A stretch of 6,265 nt of DNA, taken from NCBI GenBank assembly GCA_903844585.1, contig CAIMUD010000088.1:1-6265 (forward strand). The letters run 5' to 3'. The position numbers and the translations under genes are program-made. The stretch's first letter is position 1; each line of letters begins with the position of its first letter. Source of the DNA: an uncultured Actinomycetes bacterium. GTDB taxonomy: Bacteria; Actinomycetota; Actinomycetes; Nanopelagicales; Nanopelagicaceae. The notes below the pieces were generated by a model that was not told the DNA's origin, ran no database searches, and worked only from the letters and a program-made list of their open reading frames with translations. This document shows positions 1-6,243 of this stretch, in pieces.

Positions 1-932
1 AAGATTCTTTTTCTGATGACCCACTTCGAATGATGCGAGCCGCAAGATTTGCAAGCCAACTTAGTTTTGAAATCGCTCCCGAAGTCATTGTTGCGATGAA
101 AGACATGGCAAAGCGAATCGAAATTATTTCTGCAGAACGCATACGAGATGAATTCACAAAATTATTGATGTCTGCTAACCCGCGCACTGGAATAACAATT
201 CTTGTAGATACTGGGCTTGCAGATATTGTGCTTCCTGAAATTCCTAAGCTTCGCCTTGAAATTGATGAGCACCACCATCACAAGGATGTTTATGAGCACT
301 CAATCACAGTCCTTGAACAAGCCATCGAACATGAAGATCGTTTAGGTGGCGCCAACTTACTGATACGACTTGCATCGCTGTTGCACGATATTGGTAAACC
401 TAAAACTCGCTCTCTTATTGATGGCGGTGGCGTTTCATTTCATCATCACGAAGTTGTTGGGGCTCGTCTTGCAAAAGCGCGGTTAAAGGCGCTGCGATTT
501 GATAGCAAAACTATTGACGACGTTGAAACTCTCATCGCACTTCATCTTCGTTTTCATGGTTACGGTGATGGTGAGTGGACTGATTCAGCCGTGCGTCGTT
601 ATGTTCGCGATGCAGGAGAATTACTTGTGCATCTGCATGTGCTAACTCGCGCAGATTGCACAACTCGCAATGCCAAGAAAGCCGCCCGACTTGCTGCGAC
701 TTATGACAGCCTTGAAGCGCGCATTGAAAAACTCATGGAAGAAGAAGAACTTTCAAGAATCCGCCCCGATCTAGATGGCGCCCAAGTGATGAAGCTTCTC
801 GGGCTTAAGCCATCGTCGGATGTAGGCAAAGCACTGGATTTCTTGCTTGAACTCCGACTTGAAAACGGCCCGCTTGGGCAAGAGCTGGCAACTCTAGAAC
901 TTCTTAAGTGGTGGGAAGAGAGAAAACTTTAG
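1..932 (+). CDS. cca: CCA tRNA nucleotidyltransferase, 3' part (5' end outside window)
   Basis: This enzyme adds or repairs the 3'-terminal CCA of tRNAs in the cytoplasm, using CTP and ATP. The reading frame is open from the first full codon at 3, giving about 309 residues of the C-terminal part; the N-terminal catalytic head must lie upstream. The first visible stretch, DDPLRMMRAARFASQL, is the conserved junction motif of class II CCA-adding enzymes. A C-terminal HD domain follows: a His-rich segment ending in VYEH (His codon at 297) and LLHDIGKP (His and Asp codons at 384 and 387). This HD domain is usual in actinobacterial members (pcnA of Mycobacterium). The HD part may give phosphohydrolase activity, but that is inferred from the family. 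The stop is TAG at 930-932. The last 29 bases overlap the end of the convergent MFS gene. Identity is very secure; only the start is missing. Confidence 0.95.
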   Translation, partial: DSFSDDPLRMMRAARFASQLSFEIAPEVIVAMKDMAKRIEIISAERIRDEFTKLLMSANPRTGITILVDTGLADIVLPEIPKLRLEIDEHHHHKDVYEHSITVLEQAIEHEDRLGGANLLIRLASLLHDIGKPKTRSLIDGGGVSFHHHEVVGARLAKARLKALRFDSKTIDDVETLIALHLRFHGYGDGEWTDSAVRRYVRDAGELLVHLHVLTRADCTTRNAKKAARLAATYDSLEARIEKLMEEEELSRIRPDLDGAQVMKLLGLKPSSDVGKALDFLLELRLENGPLGQELATLELLKWWEERKL

Positions 933-2178
933 CTCGCAATATGTATAGACCGGAAAAGATATATGTGCCAAATACAAGAGAAGGCAACAGCAAACTATCT
1001 CCACTAAGGGGAAGAACAAACGCTGCAATAAGTGCTCCGATTACGATTGCGCTGTTTACAACTACGTCATATACAGAAAAAACTCTTCCTCTAAAGATAT
1101 CGTCAATTTTTGATTGAATTAGCGCATCGTTTGTTACTTTCAAACTTTGACCAAAGAGCGCCGCAAAGAAAGCTGCAAGCGCAAGCGTTGTTTGGTTGCG
1201 TGTAAATATTAGAAATAGCGGACCGAGTGCGCTTAGCAAGAGTGCATATCTGATCCATAGATGTCTACCAAATTTCTTAACTCCATAAGGTGCAGCAATA
1301 GCACCGATTGTAAAACCAATAGCAGCGATTGTTAAAGTAAAACTAAGACCTGCAAGCCCCGCCTCGCTATCGGCTGGGTCATGAAAGGAATTCCTCTCAA
1401 GCAGAAGTGCGGTCAGAGTTAGGGCAGTAAGGCCACCGCGATGTATGGCAGTTGCTGCGATTCCACGCGCTGCGTCGGTGTAGTTACCCAAGAATTTAAA
1501 ACCTTCTCGCATTTCTATAAATCCTTGCGTAAAACTTCCCTCGACAATTTCATGTTCGAGCGGACCAATTTCACGTTTGCGCAAAAGTGCTGCTAATAAC
1601 GCGGCTAATAGAAAGCACATTGCTGCTACCAAAATAATAAATGCATCAGCATGATTTGCAGATGCGTCGCTATTTAATAATCTTCGCAGCCCAAGTCCAA
1701 CTCCTCCGCCAAGCACAACCCAAACGGATCCACCAGTAACAGCGAGAGCATTTGCTGTGATGAGAGATTTGCTTTCTACTACGAGTGGGATTCCTGCAGA
1801 TAATCCCGCAAGAATCAAACGATTGACTCCGAATGCAATCAGTACGAGCGCGGTTAATTCGATCCCAGTCCGGCCTTGGAAGATAAGTGTTGCGATAACA
1901 AGAAGCGTCCCAGCACGCGTTAAGTTAGAAAATAAAATTGCACGTTGTCTAGAGAATCTGTCGAGAAGCGTCCCGACAAATGGGCCCACGATTGAGTAAG
2001 GCAATAGAACTACTGCAAATGCAGTTGCAGCGTTGACTGCACTTGCTTGGCGTTCAGGAGAAAACAGTACGAACGAGGCGAGTGCACTTTGGAAAATGCC
2101 ATCGGTCATCTGCCCCATCCAACGGACCCTTAATAAACGCGCCAACTTTCGGTCGCGAATTAGTTCCCAGAAGGTCAT
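904..2178 (-). CDS. MFS transporter, 12-helix membrane protein
   Basis: A 424-residue, strongly hydrophobic protein with the pattern of a major facilitator superfamily carrier, placed in the cytoplasmic membrane. About 12 membrane segments can be picked out, with a charged central loop around residues 198-230. The loop between helices 2 and 3 carries a motif A-like sequence, GTLLDRFSRQRA (residues 69-80), and the loop near helix 10 carries DDIFRGRVFSVYD (residues 359-371), typical of efflux-type MFS proteins. The substrate cannot be told from the sequence. The start at 2178 is the only sensible ATG. No Shine-Dalgarno sequence precedes it, but a TATACT hexamer ends 8 bases upstream, which fits a leaderless mRNA. 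It is transcribed divergently from the DUF5318 gene and converges on the CCA gene, overlapping its 3' end by 29 bases. An MFS gene in this place is known from other actinobacteria, so it is not obviously acquired. Confidence 0.9.
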   Translation of the reverse strand: MTFWELIRDRKLARLLRVRWMGQMTDGIFQSALASFVLFSPERQASAVNAATAFAVVLLPYSIVGPFVGTLLDRFSRQRAILFSNLTRAGTLLVIATLIFQGRTGIELTALVLIAFGVNRLILAGLSAGIPLVVESKSLITANALAVTGGSVWVVLGGGVGLGLRRLLNSDASANHADAFIILVAAMCFLLAALLAALLRKREIGPLEHEIVEGSFTQGFIEMREGFKFLGNYTDAARGIAATAIHRGGLTALTLTALLLERNSFHDPADSEAGLAGLSFTLTIAAIGFTIGAIAAPYGVKKFGRHLWIRYALLLSALGPLFLIFTRNQTTLALAAFFAALFGQSLKVTNDALIQSKIDDIFRGRVFSVYDVVVNSAIVIGALIAAFVLPLSGDSLLLPSLVFGTYIFSGLYILRAKVFSLPTT

Positions 2179-2186
2179 AAATAGAG

Positions 2187-2192
2187 AGTATA
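2187..2192 (-). promoter_or_regulatory. Probable -10 box (TATACT) of the MFS gene, leaderless
   Basis: Reading the minus strand, TATACT fits the actinobacterial TANNNT -10 consensus and ends 8 bases before the ATG at 2178. Transcription would be expected to begin at or within a base or two of the A of the start codon. There is no convincing -35 hexamer and no Shine-Dalgarno sequence. Both fit leaderless expression, which is common in actinobacteria. The promoter role is inferred from position and consensus only. Confidence 0.6.
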
Positions 2193-2204
2193 AGGAAAGA
2201 GGTT

Positions 2205-2210
2205 TATTCT
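2205..2210 (+). promoter_or_regulatory. Probable -10 box (TATTCT) of the DUF5318-PBP-GT87 operon, leaderless
   Basis: TATTCT fits TANNNT and ends 9 bases before the ATG at 2220, so the transcript should start close to the start codon. The only purine-rich Shine-Dalgarno-like stretch, AGGAAAGAGG at 2193-2202, ends 17 bases before the ATG, too far to work well. No clear -35 box is visible. This would be the main promoter of the envelope operon and is the mirror of the MFS promoter 12 bases away. Confidence 0.55.
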
Positions 2211-2219
2211 TCTCGGATT

Positions 2220-2633
2220 ATGAAATCCAAGCGCGGTTTTATCGATTACTCCCTCGATAAACGAGCAACTCTCCTTGCGCTATTTCGTGGGGTTGTAGAT
2301 GCGTGTGATGCGGATCCTTATTTAATGCGCGCAGCTAAGTACCACGGAGAAAAAGCTAGCCGTAACTGCCCCGTCTGTAAGAAAGATTCACTCGTCGAAC
2401 TTATGTATACCTTTGGTGATCAACTCGGACAATTCTCAGGTCGGATTAAATCCTCTACTGAGTTAGTTGAAATGGAGAAGGAGTTCGGTGAGTTTTCTGT
2501 TTATGTTGTTGAAGTTTGCCGAGATTGTTCTTGGAACCATCTCTGTTCTACCTATCTATTAGGTGATGGAACGATGAGAAAGCCACCCCGTCGTGTACGC
2601 ACCCTCGAGGATGATGATTGGGCCTCGGTGTAG
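2220..2633 (+). CDS. DUF5318 family protein, small zinc-ribbon-like protein
   Basis: A 137-residue soluble protein that I recognise as the actinobacterial DUF5318 family (Rv0049 in Mycobacterium, about the same length). No function is known. Two Cys pairs, CPVC (residues 50-53) and CRDC (residues 100-103), are placed as in a zinc ribbon, with about 46 residues between them. After the second pair comes SWNHLCSTYLLGDG and then a basic-acidic tail (KPPRRVRTLEDDDW). There is no signal peptide or membrane segment, so it should be cytoplasmic. ATG at 2220 is chosen because a -10-like hexamer lies just ahead of it and the N-terminus MKSKRGFIDYSL looks like the family start. The penicillin-binding protein gene begins 9 bases after its stop, in the same frame. 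That conserved linkage suggests a role tied to cell-wall synthesis, but this is only inference. Confidence 0.88.
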   Translation: MKSKRGFIDYSLDKRATLLALFRGVVDACDADPYLMRAAKYHGEKASRNCPVCKKDSLVELMYTFGDQLGQFSGRIKSSTELVEMEKEFGEFSVYVVEVCRDCSWNHLCSTYLLGDGTMRKPPRRVRTLEDDDWASV

Positions 2634-2642
2634 CCTTCAGAA

Positions 2643-4550
2643 ATGATTCGCCAGAAGTTAATTCGCGCAGCAATATTTATTGGCGGCTTCGGCTTTGTTG
2701 CAGGGTCAACGCTCTTCGCTTTTGCTTGGTTTACTGTCGACATCCCAGATCCAAACGCATATGTAAATAGCCAATCAACAATCATTCAATATTCAAATGG
2801 CAATGAAATTGGTCGCATCGGTGCACAGAATCGTGAAATTCTCCCCTTGGCAAGAATCCCGCTCAATGTCCGCAACGCAGTACTAGCTGCGGAGGACCGA
2901 AACTTTTATTCGAATAAAGCATTTAGCGTAACGGGTATCGCGCGCGCGTTATTTAACAATCTTAAATCCGGTTCGCTCAATGGCGAAGGCGGATCGACAA
3001 TCACACAGCAATATGCAAAAACTGCATTTCTTTCACCAAGCAGAACAGTGCAAAGAAAAATCAAAGAACTCGTGATTTCAATTAAATTAGAAAATTCTTT
3101 GACTAAAGATCAAATTTTCGAAAACTATCTCAACACAATTTATTTTGGTCGAGGTTCTTACGGCGTACAAACCGCTGCGCAGCAATACTTCAATAGAAAT
3201 GTTAGCCAGCTATCCCTGTCTCAATCAGCAGTTATTGCAAGTATTTTGCGCTCTCCTGGCTATTACGACCCCGTTTTATCTGAAGAAAATGCAAAGCGAC
3301 TTGAAGGGCGATTCCAGTATGTAATTAATGGAATGCTTTCAGAAAAATGGATAACTCAAGATCAGATTGCAAAAGTTAAACTCCCAACCGTAGCGCCGCG
3401 CACCACATCGGGTTCGCTTAGCGGGCCTAAAGGTCACATCATCGAAGCCGTTCAGAAAGAGATGAATAAGGCTGGATTTACAGCCGAACAACTTCAAGTA
3501 GGCGGCTATGTAATTAAAACAACAATCGATCAAAGAGCACAGCAATCAGCTGTCGATTCAATTATCAAACTGACTCCAAAAGGCGCTCCAGAGAATTTAC
3601 ATATAGGGCTTGTCGCAATCCGGCCAGGAACTGGTGAAATTATTGCGATGTACGGCGGCGCGGATTATGTAAAGCGACAATTAAATGATGCAACGCAATC
3701 AATTGCACTAGCTGGTTCAACATTTAAACCATTCGCCCTTGTTGCAGCGCTAGAACAAGGCATTCCACTAACTTCAATGTGGAACGGTGATTCACCTCAA
3801 ATTTTTGACGATCTAGGTAAAGAGTATGAAGTATCAAATTACGGTAACGAAGGCTGGGGCCAGCAGGACTTACTTTTTGCAACAAAACATTCGATTAATA
3901 CTGTCTATGTACCGCTTGGGCAGAAAGCAGGGCTAGAAAGAGTTGTTGATGTTGCTCGGCGTGCAGGAATTCCTGAGTCCGTTGCGATGGTGCCTGCGCC
4001 ATCGGTTTCACTTGGAGTGGCAAGCCCGCACGTTATCGACGTTGCAAATGCTTACGCGACATTTGCAGCGCAAGGCATTAAATCAACACCGTACTTAGTC
4101 GCATCAGTTACTGGTCCAAATAAAGGAGTTCTTTATGAAGGTCAGCAACAAACTCAAGAAGTCTTTTCTAAAGATGTGATGGCTGATCTAACTTATGCGT
4201 TGAAGGAAGTTGTAAATGGTGGAACCGGCGCAGCCGCTTTAAGCCTTGGCCGCCCAGCAGCGGGTAAGACCGGAACTTCCCAATCAAATGCATCTGCTTG
4301 GTTTAGCGCATACACACCACAACTTGCTGCATCAGTGGCGCTATTTAGAGATAGCGCATCTGAATCGCTCAATGGAATTGGTGGGCTGACTTCTGTTACT
4401 GGCGGAACTTTCCCCGCACGTATCTGGACTGCATTTATGAAGGGCGCCCTTAAGAACGAACCTGTCATGTCATTTCCAGCTCCATCAAATGTTGGCGGAT
4501 TAGATCCAATTGTTATGACTAGCGGCGGACATCAGACTCCTAAGAAATAA
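2643..4550 (+). CDS. ponA: Class A penicillin-binding protein (transglycosylase/transpeptidase)
   Basis: A bifunctional peptidoglycan synthase: the GT51 domain polymerises lipid II into glycan strands and the transpeptidase domain cross-links stem peptides outside the membrane. A short basic N-terminus (MIRQKLIR) is followed by one membrane anchor (about residues 9-30). The GT51 domain (about 60-235) shows EDRNFY with catalytic Glu84, GGSTITQQ (116-123), and RKIKE with the second Glu at 142. The penicillin-binding domain (about 320-590) has all three motifs: STFK with nucleophile Ser359 and Lys362, SIN at 417-419, and KTG at 542-544. With 635 residues it is compact: no PASTA domain and only a short C-terminal tail, unlike the long tail of mycobacterial PonA1. 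ATG 2643 is the first start after the in-frame DUF5318 stop; no Shine-Dalgarno sequence is seen, so translational coupling across the 9-base gap is likely. Both activities look intact. Confidence 0.95.
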   Translation: MIRQKLIRAAIFIGGFGFVAGSTLFAFAWFTVDIPDPNAYVNSQSTIIQYSNGNEIGRIGAQNREILPLARIPLNVRNAVLAAEDRNFYSNKAFSVTGIARALFNNLKSGSLNGEGGSTITQQYAKTAFLSPSRTVQRKIKELVISIKLENSLTKDQIFENYLNTIYFGRGSYGVQTAAQQYFNRNVSQLSLSQSAVIASILRSPGYYDPVLSEENAKRLEGRFQYVINGMLSEKWITQDQIAKVKLPTVAPRTTSGSLSGPKGHIIEAVQKEMNKAGFTAEQLQVGGYVIKTTIDQRAQQSAVDSIIKLTPKGAPENLHIGLVAIRPGTGEIIAMYGGADYVKRQLNDATQSIALAGSTFKPFALVAALEQGIPLTSMWNGDSPQIFDDLGKEYEVSNYGNEGWGQQDLLFATKHSINTVYVPLGQKAGLERVVDVARRAGIPESVAMVPAPSVSLGVASPHVIDVANAYATFAAQGIKSTPYLVASVTGPNKGVLYEGQQQTQEVFSKDVMADLTYALKEVVNGGTGAAALSLGRPAAGKTGTSQSNASAWFSAYTPQLAASVALFRDSASESLNGIGGLTSVTGGTFPARIWTAFMKGALKNEPVMSFPAPSNVGGLDPIVMTSGGHQTPKK

Positions 4551-4552
4551 GG
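4549..4552 (+). promoter_or_regulatory. Shine-Dalgarno-like AAGG supporting an ATT start at 4560
   Basis: AAGG begins inside the TAA stop of the penicillin-binding protein gene and lies 7 bases ahead of the ATT at 4560. That is a normal spacing, and the arrangement is typical of coupled translation. This site is the main local evidence for the unusual ATT start of the next gene. It is a short match and could arise by chance. Confidence 0.4.
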
Positions 4553-4559
4553 CTAAGCC

Positions 4560-5774
4560 ATTTTAAATAAGAGTTTAAGGGCAACAATCGCACTAACTTT
4601 TTTTGCCGCACTTCTTAGTTATTTTAAATTTAGCCAATGTTTTGGAAGTAATTGGGCCACGCCTTATCAATATGTGCACGCATGCTATTCAGATATCCCA
4701 GCGTTATTTAGTGAGCGGGGATTAAGTAGTGGGATATGGTCATATAGCAGCGGTAACCAAAGTGTTGAATACCCAGTTATCACCGGAACAATCATGTGGT
4801 TACTTGCAAAGTTAACTTTCGGGGCAAGTGCTCTCACATATTTCAAGGTAAGCGCAATATTTATTGCGCTTCTATTTATTGGCCTTGGTTTACTTATTCA
4901 TAAAATGAAACCCGAACTTAGCTACTTGTTTGCCCTCGCTCCAGCTGCAGTTGCATCGCTATATATCAATTGGGATTTGTGGGCGATTATTTCTATGGTG
5001 GCTGCAATTTATTGGTTTGATAGGAAAAAATTTGATTTCAGCGCGCTGGCCCTTGGTATATCGGTAGCAACAAAATTCATGCCAGTATTTCTGCTTCTGC
5101 CGATTCTTTATATCTTTTGGCGACGGAAAAGTTACAAATTACTTTCACGATATTTTGTAATCACTTTCTCCGTGATTATTGCCATCAATCTCCCAGTGGC
5201 GCTTACAACCCCAACGGGATGGTGGAGGTTTTATGAATTGAATCTTCACCGAAGTTCGGACTGGGGATCAATTTGGTTTTCACTTTCGGCGCTCGGAATT
5301 AATTTAGTAAATATCAATTATCTTTCTGTTCTGCTTCTACTTATTGGATTTGCCGCAATCACAATCTATCTATTGGAGTTAAATACAACTCCTGCGTTGG
5401 CGGAAATCAGTTTTATTGTTCTAGCTGTTGTTATGACTGCTAGTAAAGTTTATTCTCCGCAGTATGTGCTCTGGCTGGTTCCACTTGCAGTGCTTGCTCT
5501 ACAGAGCAAGAAAGATGTTTATGCATTTTGGATTTGGCAATGTGCAGAAATGGTTTATCACCTTGCAATCTGGCAACATTTAGCGCTAGTTACCGGTGCG
5601 AAGTTTGGTTTACCCGCAGATTTGTACGCGGTTATTTCATTGCTACGAATTGCAGGGCTCGGCTTCTTCATCGCGGCCCTCATCCGCCGCAGCCTTGCCA
5701 CCTCCCGCCGAACCCCAAATACCCAGAAAATCCTGCGTGAATTTCTCTTTGAAAGCGCCGAGAAGTACCCTTAG
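4560..5774 (+). CDS. GT87-like (DUF2029) polytopic membrane glycosyltransferase, probable ATT start
   Basis: A multi-spanning membrane protein (roughly 9-10 helices) of the GT87/DUF2029 type, as at Rv0051 next to ponA1 in Mycobacterium. GT-C-fold members such as the mycobacterial mannosyltransferases transfer a sugar from a polyprenyl-phosphate donor on the outer membrane face; donor and acceptor here are unknown. Residue numbers count from 4560. Visible features are YSDIPALF (43-50) with Asp45, a good candidate for the catalytic acid/base in the first outer loop, EYPVITG (70-76), WDLW (138-141), and YSPQYVLWLVPL (298-309), typical of the family. The frame is open from 4557, and homology-like sequence (FGSNWATPYQYVHACYSD) begins well before the first canonical start, GTG 4674. 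Between 4557 and 4673 only ATT 4560 and ATC 4587 could serve as AUN starts. ATT 4560 has AAGG 7 bases upstream and gives 404 residues with a complete first helix. The C-terminus is a basic cytoplasmic tail. The gene itself is certain; the start is not. Confidence 0.82.
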   Translation: MLNKSLRATIALTFFAALLSYFKFSQCFGSNWATPYQYVHACYSDIPALFSERGLSSGIWSYSSGNQSVEYPVITGTIMWLLAKLTFGASALTYFKVSAIFIALLFIGLGLLIHKMKPELSYLFALAPAAVASLYINWDLWAIISMVAAIYWFDRKKFDFSALALGISVATKFMPVFLLLPILYIFWRRKSYKLLSRYFVITFSVIIAINLPVALTTPTGWWRFYELNLHRSSDWGSIWFSLSALGINLVNINYLSVLLLLIGFAAITIYLLELNTTPALAEISFIVLAVVMTASKVYSPQYVLWLVPLAVLALQSKKDVYAFWIWQCAEMVYHLAIWQHLALVTGAKFGLPADLYAVISLLRIAGLGFFIAALIRRSLATSRRTPNTQKILREFLFESAEKYP

Positions 5775-5790
5775 CCCGCAGTAAAAAGTA

Positions 5791-5851
5791 TTAACCCTCC
5801 TGTCACGGAAATGCCGTGGCCGTCTTAGTCCAAAGGAGGTCGGGTTAACGC
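5791..5851 (+). promoter_or_regulatory. Structured rpsF leader, probable S6:S18-binding autoregulatory RNA
   Basis: The bases before rpsF can fold into a nested structure. The outer helix is TTAACCC (5791-5797) with GGGTTAA (5842-5848), seven perfect pairs. Next, TCCT (5798-5801) can pair with AGGA (5834-5837) inside the ribosome binding site. An inner hairpin has CACGG (5804-5808) and CCGTG (5814-5818) with the loop AAATG, extendable by U-G and G-C pairs. A CCG (5820-5822) follows the inner hairpin. A leader RNA binding the S6:S18 complex, with a conserved unpaired CCG, is known upstream of rpsF in many bacteria. The position, hairpin and CCG match that description as I remember it. When folded, the structure would hide the Shine-Dalgarno sequence, giving feedback control of rpsF and perhaps of the genes behind it. 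There is no U-tract, so this is not a simple terminator. The fold is seen in the sequence; the ligand is inferred. Confidence 0.65.
5832..5840 (+). promoter_or_regulatory. Strong Shine-Dalgarno sequence of rpsF
   Basis: AAAGGAGGT is a near-perfect complement of the 16S rRNA 3' end, by far the strongest such site in the window. It ends 11 bases before the ATG at 5852, slightly longer than ideal. It can pair with the pyrimidine-rich stretch at 5793-5801, so its access is probably controlled by the leader fold. Confidence 0.85.
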
Positions 5852-6136
5852 ATGCGTCACTATGAATTAATGGTCATTCTCGACCCAGAGCTAGAAGAAC
5901 GCACAGTCACACCAAGCCTTGAGACTTATCTCAAGATCATCAAAGACAGCGGAGGCCGCGTCGACAAGCTCGATGTTTGGGGCCGACGTCGTATGTCTTT
6001 TGAGATCCTAAAGAAAGCTGAAGGCATTTACGCAGTTGTAGATATGCACTGCGAACCAGCCGCAATCAAAGAGCTAGATCGTCAGCTCAATTTGAATGAA
6101 TCGGTATTGCGCACGAAGGTTATCCGCCCAGAGTAA
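5852..6136 (+). CDS. rpsF: 30S ribosomal protein S6
   Basis: S6 binds the platform of the small ribosomal subunit together with S18. The 94-residue length is normal for actinobacteria. The protein begins [12 protein letters not shown], the typical first beta strand of S6, and carries [11 protein letters not shown] around residues 42-52 and EGIYAVVDM (57-65), both conserved in the family. The C-terminus is short, without the long acidic tail found in some bacteria. ATG 5852 is fixed by the N-terminal family match and the Shine-Dalgarno sequence at 5832-5840. It is followed 107 bases later by ssb, the usual rpsF-ssb-rpsR-rplI order. Expression is probably autoregulated by S6:S18 through the upstream leader. 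The gene appears complete and ordinary. Confidence 0.97.
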   Translation: MRHYELMVILDPELEERTVTPSLETYLKIIKDSGGRVDKLDVWGRRRMSFEILKKAEGIYAVVDMHCEPAAIKELDRQLNLNESVLRTKVIRPE

Positions 6137-6138
6137 TT

Positions 6139-6180
6139 CACAGCTTGGGAGCGTCGCTTCCAGTTGTGTCACTTAGTGAC
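6139..6180 (+). other. Long interrupted hairpin plus short hairpin between rpsF and ssb
   Basis: Right after the rpsF stop, CACAGCT (6139-6145) can pair with AGTTGTG (6162-6168, one G-U pair). After a one-base bulge (T6146), GGGAGC (6147-6152) pairs with GCTTCC (6156-6161), leaving a GTC loop: about 13 pairs in all. A second small stem, GTCAC (6168-6172) with GTGAC (6176-6180), has a TTA loop and shares one base with the first. No T-run follows, so a canonical intrinsic terminator is not supported. It may tune read-through into ssb, protect the rpsF mRNA end, or be a weak U-less terminator. Pairing is read directly; function is unknown. Confidence 0.5.
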
Positions 6181-6233
6181 GGTAATTTATTGGCTAGTCA
6201 GCACGGACTCCACCAGTAGACGAGAGTAGATAA

Positions 6234-6238
6234 AGAGG
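6234..6238 (+). promoter_or_regulatory. Shine-Dalgarno sequence of ssb
   Basis: AGAGG, followed by five A residues, ends 5 bases before the ATG at 6244. This normal spacing supports the ssb start. No convincing promoter for ssb alone is seen in the 107-base spacer, so co-transcription with rpsF is likely. Confidence 0.65.
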
Positions 6239-6243
6239 AAAAA

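Noticed and set aside
2631..2636. TAGCCT as a -10 box for a separate leaderless PBP transcript
   Set aside because: It fits TANNNT and lies 6 bases before the ATG, but it overlaps the DUF5318 stop codon and has no -35 support; simple operon read-through with coupling is enough.
4193..4468. 91-codon open frame on the minus strand inside the PBP gene
   Set aside because: It lies wholly within the transpeptidase domain coding region, has no recognisable protein features and looks like a shadow of the real gene.
4598..4604. Run of seven T residues as a frameshift explaining the missing start codon
   Set aside because: The same frame on both sides of the run reads as one smooth membrane helix (RATIALTFFAALLSYF), and the other frames upstream contain several stops and no good start.
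4674..4676. GTG as the start of the GT87-like gene
   Set aside because: It would remove the first membrane helix and the segment just before the YSDIPALF motif, and no Shine-Dalgarno sequence sits ahead of it. The frame upstream is open and protein-like back to 4557.
5749..5777. TTGAAA with TAGCCC (or the nearby TACCCT) as an rpsF promoter
   Set aside because: The 17-base partner lacks the final T of a -10 box, and the better -10 match is at the wrong spacing. A promoter is likely somewhere here but cannot be placed.
5528..5784. Two plus-strand open frames (70 and 62 codons) over the 3' end of the GT87 gene
   Set aside because: They arise in the GC-rich stretch in other frames, have no ribosome binding site and give low-complexity Pro/Arg/Ser-rich products.
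5802..5820. Hairpin upstream of rpsF as an intrinsic terminator of the GT87 operon
   Set aside because: No T-run follows the stem, and the hairpin is nested in a larger fold involving the rpsF ribosome binding site.
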